NCBI GenBank assembly: GCA_009746045.1
Contig: RPFO01000027.1
Location: forward strand, 1,636,696 to 1,700,695
Direction of reading: 5' to 3'
DNA: 64,000 bases
From: Mesostigma viride
Taxonomy: Eukaryota > Streptophyta > Mesostigmatophyceae > Mesostigmatales > Mesostigmataceae
Made by a program: the position numbers and the translations under genes. Shown one piece after another: positions 29,820 through 41,519 of the stretch. The notes below the pieces were generated by a model, which saw only the letters and a list, made by a program, of their open reading frames with translations, searched no databases and was not told the origin of the DNA. Positions within the stretch are counted from its first letter, which is position 1. Every line of letters begins with the position of its first letter.

Positions 29820-31100
29820 TAATCTATCTACATCAGCTACCTACAACATCTATCTAAACAACATCCCGCTACCCTAGGGGAGCTGTCTGGCGTGTCTCCC
29901 GCGCGGGTTTGCACGCGCGGGCGCTTTCCCACGGGGGGGGGCTCGTTGTCCTCTACGACCTGGGCCCACTTGGCCTTGTCCATCATCTTCTTCCAAAGCA
30001 CGGAGAGGCCTAGGCCCCCCATGTCCTCTACTAGCTGTTCTTTGAAGGTGCGGGCCTTGCGGCGTCTAGCATCACGGGGCCCGGCCCACGTCAGGAGGTG
30101 CCGGCCAGGCTGAGCTCGTCGCAGTCCCGCGGGAGGGCCACGTGAGGTGTCTACCTGGTTAGTGCGAGCTAGGTGCCCTACGAGCTGCAGGCGCCGCTGC
30201 TTAATGGTGCTGGTGATATATGGCATGCCCTGGCATGACAGGTCCTCATTGCGGACATGAGCAGCATATCCTACTCTGAAAATGGATCGCAGCATGTTGG
30301 TGACCGCGCCGTCCAGCTTGCGGGCCAGGTCGGCGGTGAGGGTCCACGTCTCGGCCCCATACGTGAGAACAGGAAGGACGAGGACCTTAAACAGCTCCTG
30401 TTTCTCGATCCTGCCCAGGGGCTTGCGCCACAGGGCCCGGTACTGGCCCAAAGCGTGCCAGGCGAGGGAGATGCGATGGTCCACATCAGCCTCGCAGCTG
30501 GGAAGCAGGCTGCCCAGCAGCTTGACGCGGTCCCGATACAGGACTCAAGAGCCGTCTAGGAGATAGAGGGGTGGCGGTGAGTGGGTCAGCCCAACCGCCA
30601 GGGCCTCTGTCTTCTAGCTGACCTCAAGCGCCACTGCACGGGCCTCGATAGCTAGGCAGTCAAGCCATGTCTGCACGTGCCCATGCAGTGTCCTCGAAGA
30701 GGGTGGTGTCGTCTGCGTAGATGATGTCCGCCAGCCGAATAGATCCGTTTCCGCTCCGCCATGCCAGAAGTGGTTAGCAACCTGCACCCCTGGTTCCCTA
30801 CCCACGATGCGGGCAAATCGCTTGCGCGCCTGAATCATTACGTATTCGACCACTATAATGAACAGGTAGGGCGACAGCACGCAGCCCTGCCACACACCCT
30901 TCTGTAAAGGGCATGGTGGCGTGGTCCCGTAAGTAGTGCGCACCGAAGTGGTGGTCCCTTCATACAGGTTGCGGATGACAGCAATAAGGGGGCGGGGGAT
31001 CCGGAACAGCTCGAGGATGTCCCAATGCGCAGGCCAGAAAACCGAATCGAAGTCCACCAGCACAAGGTGCAAAGGGGACTCACCAGGATTTCCGGGATAG
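29820..31100 (-). pseudogene. LINE ORF2 reverse transcriptase (frame-shifted copy)
   Basis: On the minus strand: RT motifs VDFDSVFWPAHWDILELFRI, LIAVIRNLYEGTTTSVRTTY, GVWQGCVLSPYLFIIVVEYV (31090-30830), then the catalytic box ADIIYADDTTLFED around 30735-30690 in another frame, and from 30484 down to 29837 KVLVLPVLTYGAETWTLTAD followed by the conserved C-terminus. The YADD box with QGCVLSP and LTYGAETW is typical of RTE/CR1-like and some L1-like non-LTR retrotransposons. No endonuclease is visible upstream, where the copy is joined head-to-head to an ORF1 fragment at ~31100. Frameshifts show it is dead. Confidence 0.8.
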
Positions 31101-31107
31101 ACTAGGC

Positions 31108-31717
31108 ATGAATATGTGTTACCCAAGGCAGATGGTCTGCGTGTTTTATGGAACGCACGCCTCGCTTCTTGCACTGTGCAAGCAGCTCTTCAACCAAGGT
31201 CGCCTCTTTGACCCTCGCTGGATTCGTATCCCCTCTTTCGACACCATTCCCAGCCTCCACCGCCCCTACCTCCAGCAATTCCCTCTCTTTTCCCTCCTTG
31301 GACGCTCCATCGGGGAGCTTTGGCCCCCCAAGCCCCTCACCACCATGCACCTTAACCGAATCCTCCATCCGGCCGCTCACTCCTTAAGGAGGCCCTCGAG
31401 GAGCACGTGGACCCCATTGCTGCAGATGTGGCGGCCATCGGCGGCACGCTGACTGCCGAGCTTCCCCTCCTCTCCACCGCCACCTCCACCCTCCTCGCCT
31501 CCTCCACCGCCACCACCTCCACCTCCGACGCCATCACCGCCCAGCTCCGTGACATCGACCAGCGTCTTAAGGACAACGCCATCGCTATCGAGGTTCTGCA
31601 GAACACCGCCGGCCTCACCGCCCATGCAGGCGGTGAAGGACATTGCCGCCAAGCCAGCCCCGGCTGGCCTGCATGGCCGGCGATGCTCCTCCCATCACCA
31701 CCTGGCCGCGGACATGC
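31108..31717 (+). pseudogene. LINE ORF1 fragment, 5' part (interrupted by two TTAA elements)
   Basis: Reads VFYGTHASLLALCKQLFNQG, then in another frame DPIAADVAAIGGTLTAELPL and QLRDIDQRLKDNAIAIEVLQ. These match the minus-strand ORF1 copy at 39711-41360 (TPLAADVAAMGGTLATELPH, QLLDIDQRLKNYAIAIEVLQ). This is the predicted coiled-coil region of an L1-type ORF1 RNA-binding protein. It continues at 34773 once the inserted DNA is ignored. Confidence 0.7.
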
Positions 31718-31721
31718 TTAA

Positions 31722-33065
31722 CCCATAGTCCGCTGACCCATTTTTGGCACTTTCATACCCCTGAAAATGAAAAAAATCATAACTCATAGGCCACAACTCC
31801 AAATACCCCCAACCAAGATGCTAGGAGTATCTACACTTCAAGGGCTTTCAGAATATGCAATAATACCATGGCTTTATCAAAGCAATTGGATGATAGCTCT
31901 TGTCAAAGTTGGCCAAAAGACGATCTTTTTTCCCCAAGGAAAAGTTTACCCCCCCCTTTTTTCCCAGGGAGGGTAGGGAACCTCAATACCAACATTGGAC
32001 AACTTAGTTGGATAGTCCAATGGGGGTTTCCTTGGGTCAGACCATCCGGATAACCCATAACCCCTATATAACGTGCTCATATATGTGTGTGGGTTACGCG
32101 TGTGAAAACAGCTATCTATGACATGCAACACGATAATGCATTATAGCAAGCTATAAAAGGCTGCCAAAAGTGCTGGAATACAAACACGTTGCCTACCTGC
32201 ACTAACGGAATGCCGTACTCCATAGAAATGCCATAAACTGGGCACTTTCAGGGCTAATACCACTCTCTACAACAGGCATGGAAGCTTGCTGAAATATGCA
32301 TGGATAAAATCGTCATATATAATGCATGGGAGGCGTATTCCGCTGCAAACAACACGCAAATACGTTGTCGTACCTAGCTCGTTCATGTCCTGCCCGGATT
32401 CCGCTGGCCGGGACCACCATATCTCACACATACCGTTGCTCTATGGGCATAGACAACCGTAGCCGCAACATGCATGCATCCTTTATGATTACCAGGTTGA
32501 TGTTCCGTTCAAAGATGACATATAAACGTGTCCGCATTCCCAGCAAATGCTGTAGCGGACATCCCGTAGCAAGCCTGGATGCTTGGGCTGGCGCAGACTG
32601 CCCGGCCATTAGGAGAAAATCGACATATGATAGGCGATGACTCGTCTGGCACTGGCGACCAAGAAGGCAGTATTTTTCTACCTGTATTTTCCCAATCCTA
32701 AAAATCTGGCCATGCCTGACATACAAAAATCACGCATCATCATTCTGAGCAACATTCTAACCCATTTCTAGCCGCGAGACGCAAAATTTCCCTGATAACG
32801 GCACGTTGACAGCCATATCTCGCTACGCGCGCGCGCGAGTGAAAATTTCCCGCCAAAGTCACGTGATACTATCTCAATGCACGTTGTATTTACCAGGCTA
32901 TGGCGAATATCCCCCCCAAACCTATGCATCACCTTCGTCCCTAAGTGTTCCCAGACCCACCGGACAACTTCCCTCCGTCACGGGTGGCGCGGCGCTCAAG
33001 GAATTACGTGGTTTATTACGTTAAGTCAAAGTGCATGCGATCACATGCAGTTTTCGGACTATGGG
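31722..33065. mobile_element. TTAA element A (piggyBac-like, non-autonomous), 1344 bp
   Basis: Left TTAA 31718-31721, right TTAA 33066-33069. Terminal inverted repeats CCCATAGTCCG / CGGACTATGGG (11 bp exact). It sits inside a LINE ORF1 whose intact paralogue has a single TTAA at this place (40247-40250). No ORF inside resembles a transposase; longest ORFs are ~100 codons and unrecognised. Confidence 0.8.
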
Positions 33066-33069
33066 TTAA

Positions 33070-34768
33070 CCCCTAAATGGTCTGGCTGCCGATTTTCCGC
33101 CTAAAACTGAGTTACAGCCGACACGTCGGCCCCTTCTCGGGGGACCAAATGCCGCGAAAACTATTGAGAATTAGGAAAAGTTTAGCTGAGAAGATCGAAA
33201 GTTTATAATTTTCCTCACAGCATGGTACTAGGGTTTGCATACTTCTGACAAAGTTATAGAGGTGTTCTGGCCGGTCAAAGTACAAGGGGTCAGGGTACTT
33301 TTTCACGTACAACGTGCATTCCGGAAAACGACGACCTGGCCATGGCGGCTTGCGCCCACGCATGGCATTTACGTTTTCGTTCGAATTTTCTGACCAAACT
33401 CAGGAAATTGATTTTATACGTCCTAAAGATGATACAGGCCAATTTTTGGTTCGCGGGAATGCCATTTGATAGGTGTCGGCAGCGTTCTTGCTCGAAAAAA
33501 CTGCGATCAGGCCGGACGATAGAAACGTTGACAGCAATACCTTTCCGGCGTATTTTAAAGGATATATTGGTTTCTTTGTACTTTTTATGATACACGGTAG
33601 TCGTAAACGTGCAAGGGTGGCCAGAAATCGCCGAATCCAGCGACCATGCTGCACAACTTTGGTGTGCCGAAATGCGCCATTTTGCGGCCACCGCCTGGGC
33701 CAAGGTAACGCCATCCATGCCTGGTAAAGCTTAATCATCGTTTTCCTATCGATGTTTGACGTTTATATATACGTTCTAGCTTGTGTAGCGCATTCTTTTT
33801 GCATTATTCATGCTCTTTCTTGACCCTGGCCTGGCCCCTTTCTAAAACACCCTTCTTAGATGCTTCCCTCAGTCAGTTGACCTGCCACAGGGTGATGGTG
33901 ATAAGTTTTAGAGGCTGTATGGGTTTGAATACCTCCATATATGTTTGTTATACATTTCCCACACACATATTGCATGAGTGTGAGGCAGTTGGCTGGTCTC
34001 TGTGGCATCATCAAGCATGTAACCGGTGAGTAGAAGCTTCCCATTGTCAGCATGTGCCACCAGGTGTGCTGGCCATCACCTGGCAAGCTATAGCAGCTTA
34101 GGCCTAGTTTATCCTTGCTAGGGCAAGCTGAAATAGGCTTAAAATCACTAGTTTGTTGGTGGCTGCCTCCTAGAATGCATGCCTTGCGTAGGGTATCCGT
34201 ACCACGTTACCTACGTGCATGGACAAGGTGGCACCTGCACATAGGTGCCATGTAAGGGCAGTGTGATGATGCAGTTATGTTTCCCCATCATTGTGGAAGG
34301 GAAATGTATTGTGTGGCAAGGTTGGGGGCCATATTAGTAGGTATTAGTAGGTAGTATGCCCACTCCTACCCCCTTGGTTGCTTTTTACCAACGGTACCCC
34401 TATGGGCTGTACTGGGTGTAACTGCTGGTATACCCACCCAAATGATGACCCCAATGGCTCAAACTGTTCAGCAACTAATTGTTCATCATCCCTGAAGTGG
34501 TAGGTGCCTAGCTCTTACAACATAATTCAAAATGCACATTCTACCAAAAATGAAAACGCTCGTCTTGACCCCCCTGACTTTGACGGCAGTTATACATGGC
34601 CTACCCTGCATATATGTAAGGTTGTGATATACCAACCCGAAGGGCAACTCATGGAAATGCTTGGCCCCCAAGGACAGCCATTGGATATGGGTGGGTTGGA
34701 TGGCATCTGGTTTGCAAAATTGTGAAGTTACAGCCGATGCATCGGCAGTATTTCTGCCCATTTAGGGG
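33070..34768. mobile_element. TTAA element B (piggyBac-like, non-autonomous), 1699 bp
   Basis: Left TTAA 33066-33069 (shared with element A), right TTAA 34769-34772. Terminal inverted repeats CCCCTAAATGG / CCATTTAGGGG (11 bp). Subterminal hairpins GCCGAC-AC-GTCGGC (33116-33129) and the palindrome GCCGATGCATCGGC (34733-34746), each preceded by AGTTACA. No transposase. Minus-strand ORF 33738-33400 and its neighbours have no known domain. Confidence 0.8.
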
Positions 34769-34772
34769 TTAA

Positions 34773-35300
34773 GCAACATACCACCTCCACCACATCCGCC
34801 GTCACAGCCCAGCTCCAACGGCAGACGCTTGACCTCCGCGAGGAGGCCGAGCTCGCCAAGCGCAGCCTCAACGTCATTGTCAAGAACTTCACCATGGAGG
34901 AAGGTGAGACTTCCGAGAAGCTTTTGAGAGAGAAATCCTTGGTCGCATGGGCCTTAACGGTGAGATCGAGCTGGCCGCCCACCGCCTTCCCCGCGCGCGG
35001 GGTAAGGCAAGGCCGCCCCCGCTCCTCCTCACCTTTAAGACCCCGGCGGACAAGATTTCTTTTCTCAGACGCCGCAAGCGGCTCGAGAAGACTCTCTTCA
35101 CCCTTGATGACGACTTGACCCTGGCGCAGCAACAACGGCGACGGGAGCTATGACCGACCTACCTCCAGCTCCGGCAGACCAAGGCGGGGCAGCCGGTGTA
35201 CTGGAAGGGGGCGGCCATCTACGTCGGCCACAAGAACTGGCAGGCGACCCCCCCCCCCCCGCGGCCCCAGCGACTCCAGACGCCCCAGCTTAAGGGAATA
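34773..35300 (+). pseudogene. LINE ORF1 fragment, 3' part (RRM-like and C-terminal domain)
   Basis: Continues the interrupted ORF1 copy: TAQLQRQTLDLREEAELAKR and SLNVIVKNFTMEEG. After a frameshift: RLPRARGKARPPPLLLTF, KISFLRRRKRLEKTLFTLDD and DLTLAQQQRRREL. The order (coiled coil, then RRM-like, then a C-terminal domain with DDDLT..QQ..R.EL) is that of L1 ORF1p. Nearly identical in protein to the 39711-40319 copy. The following 35300-35815 is LINE 3' UTR-like sequence, also present inverted at ~39440-39710, with a GGGAGTAACTCCC hairpin at ~35474. Confidence 0.7.
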
Positions 35301-35825
35301 CAGCAGTAGTAGTGCAGAATAGATAGACCGTGGCCATGTACATGTACGCCTCCTAGAGGCACTATCCCAGCTAAGCCCCGCGCTTTATTTAATCATGTAC
35401 ATGTGTGCCTATGATGTGCCACTGTCACTCCAGACGATGCCTAGCCTTATTTAGTAATGTTGTGCCCATGCAGGGAGTAACTCCCTGCTGAGATGCCATG
35501 CCCTAGCTTTTGTATAGCCATGCTGATCTTCCCCCCCATGACAGGCTCCCCCTTCGCTGGGCATAGCTTGAAGATCATGGGGATGCAAGTCAGTGCCCTG
35601 GTGCACCTAGAGCAAGGGTCCTTTACATTCCCCCGAGTGATGCATATCCCCCGAAAATGGCTGACGGCGGTATGGCTGACGGCGGAGTTCAGATCCGTTT
35701 TGCATCTGAGCCCCAAATTCGGTCAGACCACTTGCATTCGATGCGCTTTTTTGAGACGCACCCGCCGGTATAATCGGTTACGGCTGAAACGCAGTATTGC
35801 CAACGTTATCACGTGACAAGCAGCT

Positions 35826-37183
35826 ATGACGACCCCTAAAGCAAAACGGGGTTTGGAAAAGGAGCTTACCGGCTCCCAGCCCAACCCTCTCGCCATCGTT
35901 CTTGCCCAGCCGCCTGGGCTCGCCAACTCACCGCCAGCAGACCCATCGCCAAGCGCCTCGCCTGAGCCCAAGAAACCATGCCACGATCGCCACAAATGGA
36001 GCAAATTCTTGCCCGGCGACCAACTGTTCACCCTCCTCGAGTGGCAGAAGCTGTCGCCGCAGGAAGTCGTCTAAGTTCTCCAGTTCCTCACACTGTCAGG
36101 AGCGGAAGCTCTTTGTGGCCTGGAGAGGGGGGACGGCTATCGACTACCGCGACACGTCCTGGCTCTACACCTGTGACGAATCCCGCCAACGCACGGTTAT
36201 CTTGACCAGATACTACCAGCGCAGCTTCGGCGACATCCACAGAGCACTTTGGAACGCACTCAACGCCCCAGCCCCCGCACAGCCAGCAGCCCCATCGGCT
36301 TCCTCCCTCTGCAAGGATGACATCCGCGCAGTGCTGGAGGAGCACGTGACCTGGCCGCTGGCCGAGAAGATGACCTCGCTGAACACCACGCTCAACACGG
36401 TCGAGGCCCGGGTCTCCAAGGTCGGGAAACCAAGGTCGTCCACAAGCTACAAACACAGTTCACGGCGCTACACACCGCGGCGCAGGCTTCGGAAACGCAT
36501 GCTGCACTTGTCTCTCGCCTTAACCAGGTGGAAGGCAAGTGCGGCGTGCTCATGAAGAAGCTTGAGGCCATCACCGCCCACACCGAGGCCCTGGCCACAC
36601 AGGTCCCAAAGCTAGCGGAGCAGACGGCCACCATTGCCTCCCAGCCACCCCGGCAGGATGCTGGTGACCTCCCGCTCTCCTATGCGGACCTGCTGCGGTC
36701 AGCGACCGCCTCCACCACCGACGCCATCGCCACGAAGCTCCAGGAGCTGGAGGACTCACCGCCAGGCCCAGCAACGGGAGGTCACCGATCGCGCTCGCCG
36801 CGAGTGCCGAGTGGTGCTACGTCGCTTCCCCCAGAAGCCAGGTGAGACGTCAACCTCCCTTGCTGACGAGATCAAGAGAGGTAGAACTGCGTGGGTGCCA
36901 CCGCCTTCCCCACTCACGCCGGGACAAGGCGGCCACCCCACCAGTCCTGCTCACCTTCCTCTCCCCTGAGGATAAGCAGCGGTTCCTCTCTCGTCGCAAG
37001 CGGTTGCACGACCTCACCTGGACACTGGATGACGACCTAACCCCCGCTCAGCAACAGCAGCGACGCGACCTGTGGCCGGAATACCTCCGCCATAAGCAGG
37101 ACCCCCAGAAGCCCAAGGTGTACTGGAGGGGCGGGGACCTGATGATCAACCACAAGATGTGGACGCCCCCAGCGGGCTAGAAT
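35826..37183 (+). pseudogene. Second LINE ORF1 subfamily copy, frame-shifted
   Basis: Starts MTTPKAKRGLEKELTGSQPN at 35826 and ends QKPKVYWRGGDLMINHKMWT before the stop at ~37180. It is spread over at least four frames. Central part HKLQTQFTALHTAAQASETH and LVSRLNQVEGKCGVLMKKLE is a coiled coil. The end FLSRRKRLHDLTWTLDDDLT parallels the other ORF1 copies but is clearly diverged (LEYLRHKQ versus LQLRQ), so two related LINE subfamilies are present. Confidence 0.7.
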
Positions 37184-37549
37184 AGCAATAGCCCTAGCTT
37201 GTAACCATTGGAGTCACTGCCGCTAAGGCAGCCATGCCTAGAATGTTTGCCTAGCTGTGCCAACACACCTAGTCACGTGCCGCCAACGCACGGTACACAA
37301 CCAGCCATAGCCTTAGCCTAGTCCTAGTACAGCCATGCTACGCCCTGGCTATGTTCAGATTACTTGCCCACGCTATACTTGTTATGCTACGCTTACATGG
37401 GTCTTATTGCACCCACAGTTTGCCGGATCGTTAGCGTGTCCGTTTAGCTAACGCGCCCGATTGCAGCTGTGGCATGCCTTTGGCTTGAAGGAGTCTGACT
37501 GGGGGTCTCTGCCCTTTCTCCTGTAGTGCACACACAGGGATTAAAAGCA

Positions 37550-37915
37550 CTTCGGTGCTCCGTGACTCCCCAACGGGAGCACGAGTTTAATTAATTAATT
37601 AATTAATTTACATTCCCACCCTTGCAGGAAGTAGCTTAGAATGTATGATAGGCCATATGCCCCTTCTCTGGGCTATGTGCTACATATACTCCCAACGGAG
37701 TTATGTTCCTAATTAATTAATTAATTAACTAAGGCAGATGGTGCGCAAGGATAGATGGCAAGTAGTGATGAAGGAGACCACCCCCAAGCCTGTGGGGGCT
37801 CCGCGTGTGACCGAGTATGGCATTCATAGCGATTCGGGCCGCGGTGCCCACACCCCTGTAACTAGGACCAAGATAGCTTACACCATCCATTCCATCCCAT
37901 TAATTAATTAATTAA
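37550..37915 (+). mobile_element. LINE 3' hairpin, tails and ORF2 C-terminal fragment
   Basis: GTGCTCCGTGACTCC / GGGAGCAC hairpin at ~37556-37586 followed by (TTAA)n; the same hairpin is at 29540-29570 inverted. Then 37730-37870 encodes RQMVRKDRWQVVMKETTPKP and YGIHSDSGRGAHTPVTRT, the end of ORF2, followed by CCATTCCATCCC and (TTAA)n. 5'-truncated insertions. Bases 37184-37549 and 37920-38335 are untranslated LINE-like sequence without ORFs. Confidence 0.65.
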
Positions 37916-38336
37916 TTAAAATCATAGCTCCGTGGGGAGCATATGTAACACATAGCCCTGAGAAAGGGGCATCTATGGGTTTGTAATACAATCAGGGCGA
38001 CAACGTGCAGGTGTAGGATGTACAACTATCACCTGCTCTAGGTGCACTAGGTGCACCTGCACCTCCATGGTGGTTCATGCCTCCTAAACAAGCACAGGCA
38101 CCCAGGGGGGGCTTGAGGAGAGGGCCTAGAAGGCCTGCATGACATATGGGGTGGAAGGTATGTGGCTAGGCTATAGCTGGGGTACACATGGCCTCTCAGC
38201 AGAGAGTAACTCCCTGCATGGGCAAAGCATGACTCGAAATTGCTACGGCTATTGCAAGGGCGGGTGTGGGCCCGTCACGTAGGCGTACATGGCCACGTCA
38301 CTAAGCTTTCTAGGCTACACTACTGCTATATATTCC

Positions 38337-38807
38337 CTAGGCTGGGGTGGCTGGGGTGGCTGGGGCGGTAGGGGTCGCCTGCCAGAGCTTGTGGGCGACG
38401 TAGATGTCCGCCCCCTTCCAGTAGACCGGCTTCTGCCCCGCCTTCTGCCGAAGCTGGAGGTAGGTCGGCCATAGCTCCCGTCGCCGTTGTTGCTGCGTCA
38501 AGGTCAAGTCGTCGTCCAGCGTGTAGGCGGTCCCCCCAAGCCGCTTGCGACACTTGAGGAACTCCATCTTATCCGCCATGGTGTCAAAGGTGAGGAGCAA
38601 GGGGGAGGGGCCGGCCTTACCCCGCGAGCGGGGAAGGCGGGTCACCCCCCGCGGCTTGCCCTTACCAGTGATAGCCATGGGGACAAGGATTTTGTTCTCA
38701 AACGCCAGGGCAAGGGTCTCGGAGGTCTCGTCCTGCAGCGGGTCGAAGTGCTTGACTATGACGTTAAGGCTGCGCTTGGCGAGCTCGGCCTCCTCGCGGA
38801 GGTCCAT
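38337..38807 (-). pseudogene. LINE ORF1 3' fragment
   Basis: 156 open codons: MDLREEAELAKRSLNVIVKH, KMEFLKCRKRLGGTAYTLDD, DLTLTQQQRRRELWPTYLQL. Third copy of the ORF1 RRM-like/C-terminal region. Its 5' end at 38807 is fused directly to a LINE 3' end in the opposite orientation, so it is a truncated or rearranged copy. Confidence 0.7.
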
Positions 38808-38945
38808 TCCATCCCATGTTCCCCTTCCACTGAGGACTTATGCTCACGTGACGCAGTCACGTGTCTATTAATTAATTAATTAATTAATTAATATTAATTA
38901 ATTAATTAATTAATTAATTAGTTAATTAATTAATTAATTAATGTG
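38805..38945 (+). repeat. LINE 3' end with hairpin and long (TTAA)n tail
   Basis: CCATTCCATCCCATGTTCCC, ACTGAGGACTTATGCTCA, the stem-loop CACGTGACGCAGTCACGTG (38845-38863), then (TTAA)n for ~75 bp. Further LINE-like pieces follow: an ORF2 end at 39075-39220 (RQMARKNRWQVV, frame-shifted) and 3' UTR-like sequence to 39710. Confidence 0.7.
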
Positions 38946-39710
38946 TTACCCACGTCACAATAAATGTCAAGGAGACAACAATTACAATGTGCTCACGCCA
39001 GGGCAGCCCCCTGGCAGGTCTGTAATCTGGAGACATACTCTATTAATTAACTAATAGACACGTGAGCATATATGGAGGCAGATGGCTCGCAAGAATAGGT
39101 GGCAGGTAGTACTGATGAAGGAGACCACCCCGGCCCAAGCCAGAGGGGGTTCGGCGTGTGACCGAGCATGGCATTCACAGTAATTCGGGCCGTGGTGCCC
39201 ATGTACAGCCCTGTAACTAGGTCTTAATTAATTAATTAGGAACATAACTCCGTTGGGAGTATCTGTAGCATATAGCCCAGAGAAGGGGCATTAATTAATT
39301 GCTGCGTCACGTGAGCAGAGAAGGGGCATATGGCCTATAATACATTCTAAGCTACTTCCTGCAAGGGTGGGAATGTAAACAACACTTGCTCTAGGTGCAC
39401 TAGGGCACCTGCACCACCCAGAGTCTCGGGCAACACCCAGCTAAGGGGAGCCCGTCATAGGTGGGGAAGATCAGCATAGCTAATATTATATACAAGAGCT
39501 AGGGCATGGCTTCTCAGCAGAGATTGACTCCCTGCATGGGCACTGCATAATTAAATAAAGCTAGGCATCATCTGGAGGGTGGCTCATCATAGGCACACAT
39601 TTACATGACTAAAAAGGCTAGGCCTCAGCAAGTATAGTGCCTGTACTTAGGCGGGCATGTACAAGGCCACTGTCTAACTATTCTACACTACGTACTGCTG
39701 CTGTATTCCC

Positions 39711-41360
39711 CTAGGCTGGGGCTTCTGGAGTCGCTGGGGCCGCGGTGGTCGAGGGGGTCGCGTGCCAGGGCTTGTGGCCGACGTAGATGGCCGCCCCCTT
39801 CCAGTACACCGGCTGGCCCGCCTTGGTCTGCCGGAGCTGGAGGTAGGTCGGCCATAGCTCCCGTCGCCGTTGTTGCTGCGCCAGGGTCAAGTCGTCGTCC
39901 ACGGTGAAGGGAGTGTTCTCGAGCCGCTTGCGGCGTCTGAGAAACGAAATCTTGTCCGCTGGGCTCTCAAAGATGAGAAGAAGCGGAGGCGCCCCTGCCT
40001 TACCCCGCGCGCGGGGGAGGCGGTGGGCGATCAGCTTAATCTCATCAAGAAGGCCCATGCGTGCAAGGATTTTGCTCTCAAACACACGTGCAAGCTTCTC
40101 GGAATTCTCACCTTCCTCCATGTCGAAGTTCTTGAGTATGGCGTTGAGGCTGCGCTTGGCGAGCTCGGCCTCCTCGCGGAGGTCAAGCGTCTGCCGCTGG
40201 AGCTGGGCTGCGACGTACGGCGGAGGTGGTGGAGGTGGTATGTTGCTTAAGCATGTCCGCCCAGGTCGTGATGGGAGGAGCATCGCCGGCCAGGCCAGCA
40301 GGGGCTGGCTTGGCGGCAATGTCCTTCACTGCCTGGGCCGGCGGTGAGGCCTGCGGTGTTCTGCAGGACCTCGATAGCGATGGCATAGTTCTTAAGACGC
40401 TGGTCGATGTCGAGGAGCTGGGCTTTAATGTCGGCGGTGGAGGTGGAGGTGGCAGTGGAGGTGGAGGCGAGGAGGGTGGAGGTGGAGGTGACGGTGGTGG
40501 AAATGTGAGGGAGCTCAGTAGCCAGCGTGCCGCCCATTGCCGCCACATCTGCGGCAAGGGGGGTCACGTGCTGCTGAAAGGCTTCCGTGAGGATGGAGCG
40601 GTATGTGGCTGCGGAGATTAATCAATTAATTATTTAATCGACACGTGACTGCGTCACGTGAGCATAAGTCCTCAGTGGGAGGGGAACATGGGATGGAATG
40701 GATGGTATAAGCTACCTAGGTCCCAGTTACAGGGGTGTGGGCACCGCGGCCCGAATCGCTATGAATGCCATACTTGCTGCGGAGATGGTGGGGGCCCAAA
40801 TCTCGCCGTCAGACGTCGTCAGCTAGCAGGGAACAGAGAATCATGTGCTGAAGCTCGGGCCGGGGGTAAAGGCCCGTCAGCAGCAGGTCGCGGCTCTGTT
40901 TAAAATCAGTGCCGTCAAATTCCAGTAGGCGGTGGATGCTGTGAAGGTAGAGGCACAGCTCAAGAAGCGAGGCGTAGTCCCCGAAGAAAATGCAATGCAG
41001 AGCAGCGACCGGAGAAATGTTGTTGAACCAGTCGTGATCGTCGGCATGGAAGGAATGGAGCTTGAAACGCGGTTCGCGTGGAAAGGATGAGCGGCTGCGT
41101 TTAGGGTCTGGCGAGGCCGATGGCGAGGCAGGAAGCCCAGGAGGGTGCTGGGCGGCCACCAGTGCGCGACTAGTGTCACCGCTGCCTGCCGGACCTGAGG
41201 GCGAAGCTGCAGCCGAAGCTGCAGACGTATTTTCATTGCCGAGCGCAGCCGCCAGGCTGCGTTGCGTCGAGGCGCGTTTGTCGCCATATATTGCGTAATA
41301 GCGTCGGAAAATTATATCAGCATGTGCGTCATAGAAAGACGCGTCGACTGTGATATTCAC
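39711..41360 (-). pseudogene. LINE ORF1, longest copy, broken by a nested insertion and frameshifts
   Basis: Minus strand, start 41360 (MNITVDASFYDAHADIIFRR). N-terminal part runs to 40809 with RFKLHSFHADDHDWFNNISP and FFGDYASLLELCLYLHSIHR. After the insertion: ADVAAMGGTLATELPH, coiled coil QLLDIDQRLKNYAIAIEVLQ, Pro linker, LDLREEAELAKRSLNAILKN, ISFLRRRKRLENTPFTVDDD, RRRELWPTYLQLRQTKAGQP, ending ATPEAPA at 39711. L1-type ORF1p layout. It preserves the unoccupied TTAA (40247-40250) corresponding to the site of elements A and B. Confidence 0.75.
40619..40775 (-). mobile_element. Nested 5'-truncated LINE insertion with 11-bp target-site duplication
   Basis: GCTGCGGAGAT occurs at 40608-40618 and 40776-40786, flanking 157 bp that is a LINE 3' end in the minus orientation: AT-rich tail, CACGTGAC/GTCACGTG hairpin (40642-40660), GGGGAACATGGGATGGAATG, and a stub of ORF2 (reading GIHSDSGRGAHTPVT on the minus strand). 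Confidence 0.85.
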
Positions 41361-41519
41361 GGCTAAATTCGGTACTCAAACGTGAAAGTTATGAGCGCCG
41401 CCGTTAGCCATGGCTACCTCGTGGCTCGTACTATCTAATCTAACTATCTAATCTAACTAGGTCTTAGATTACTTACTTACTTACTTACTTAATTACTTAA
41501 TTACTTAATCAATTGATGA

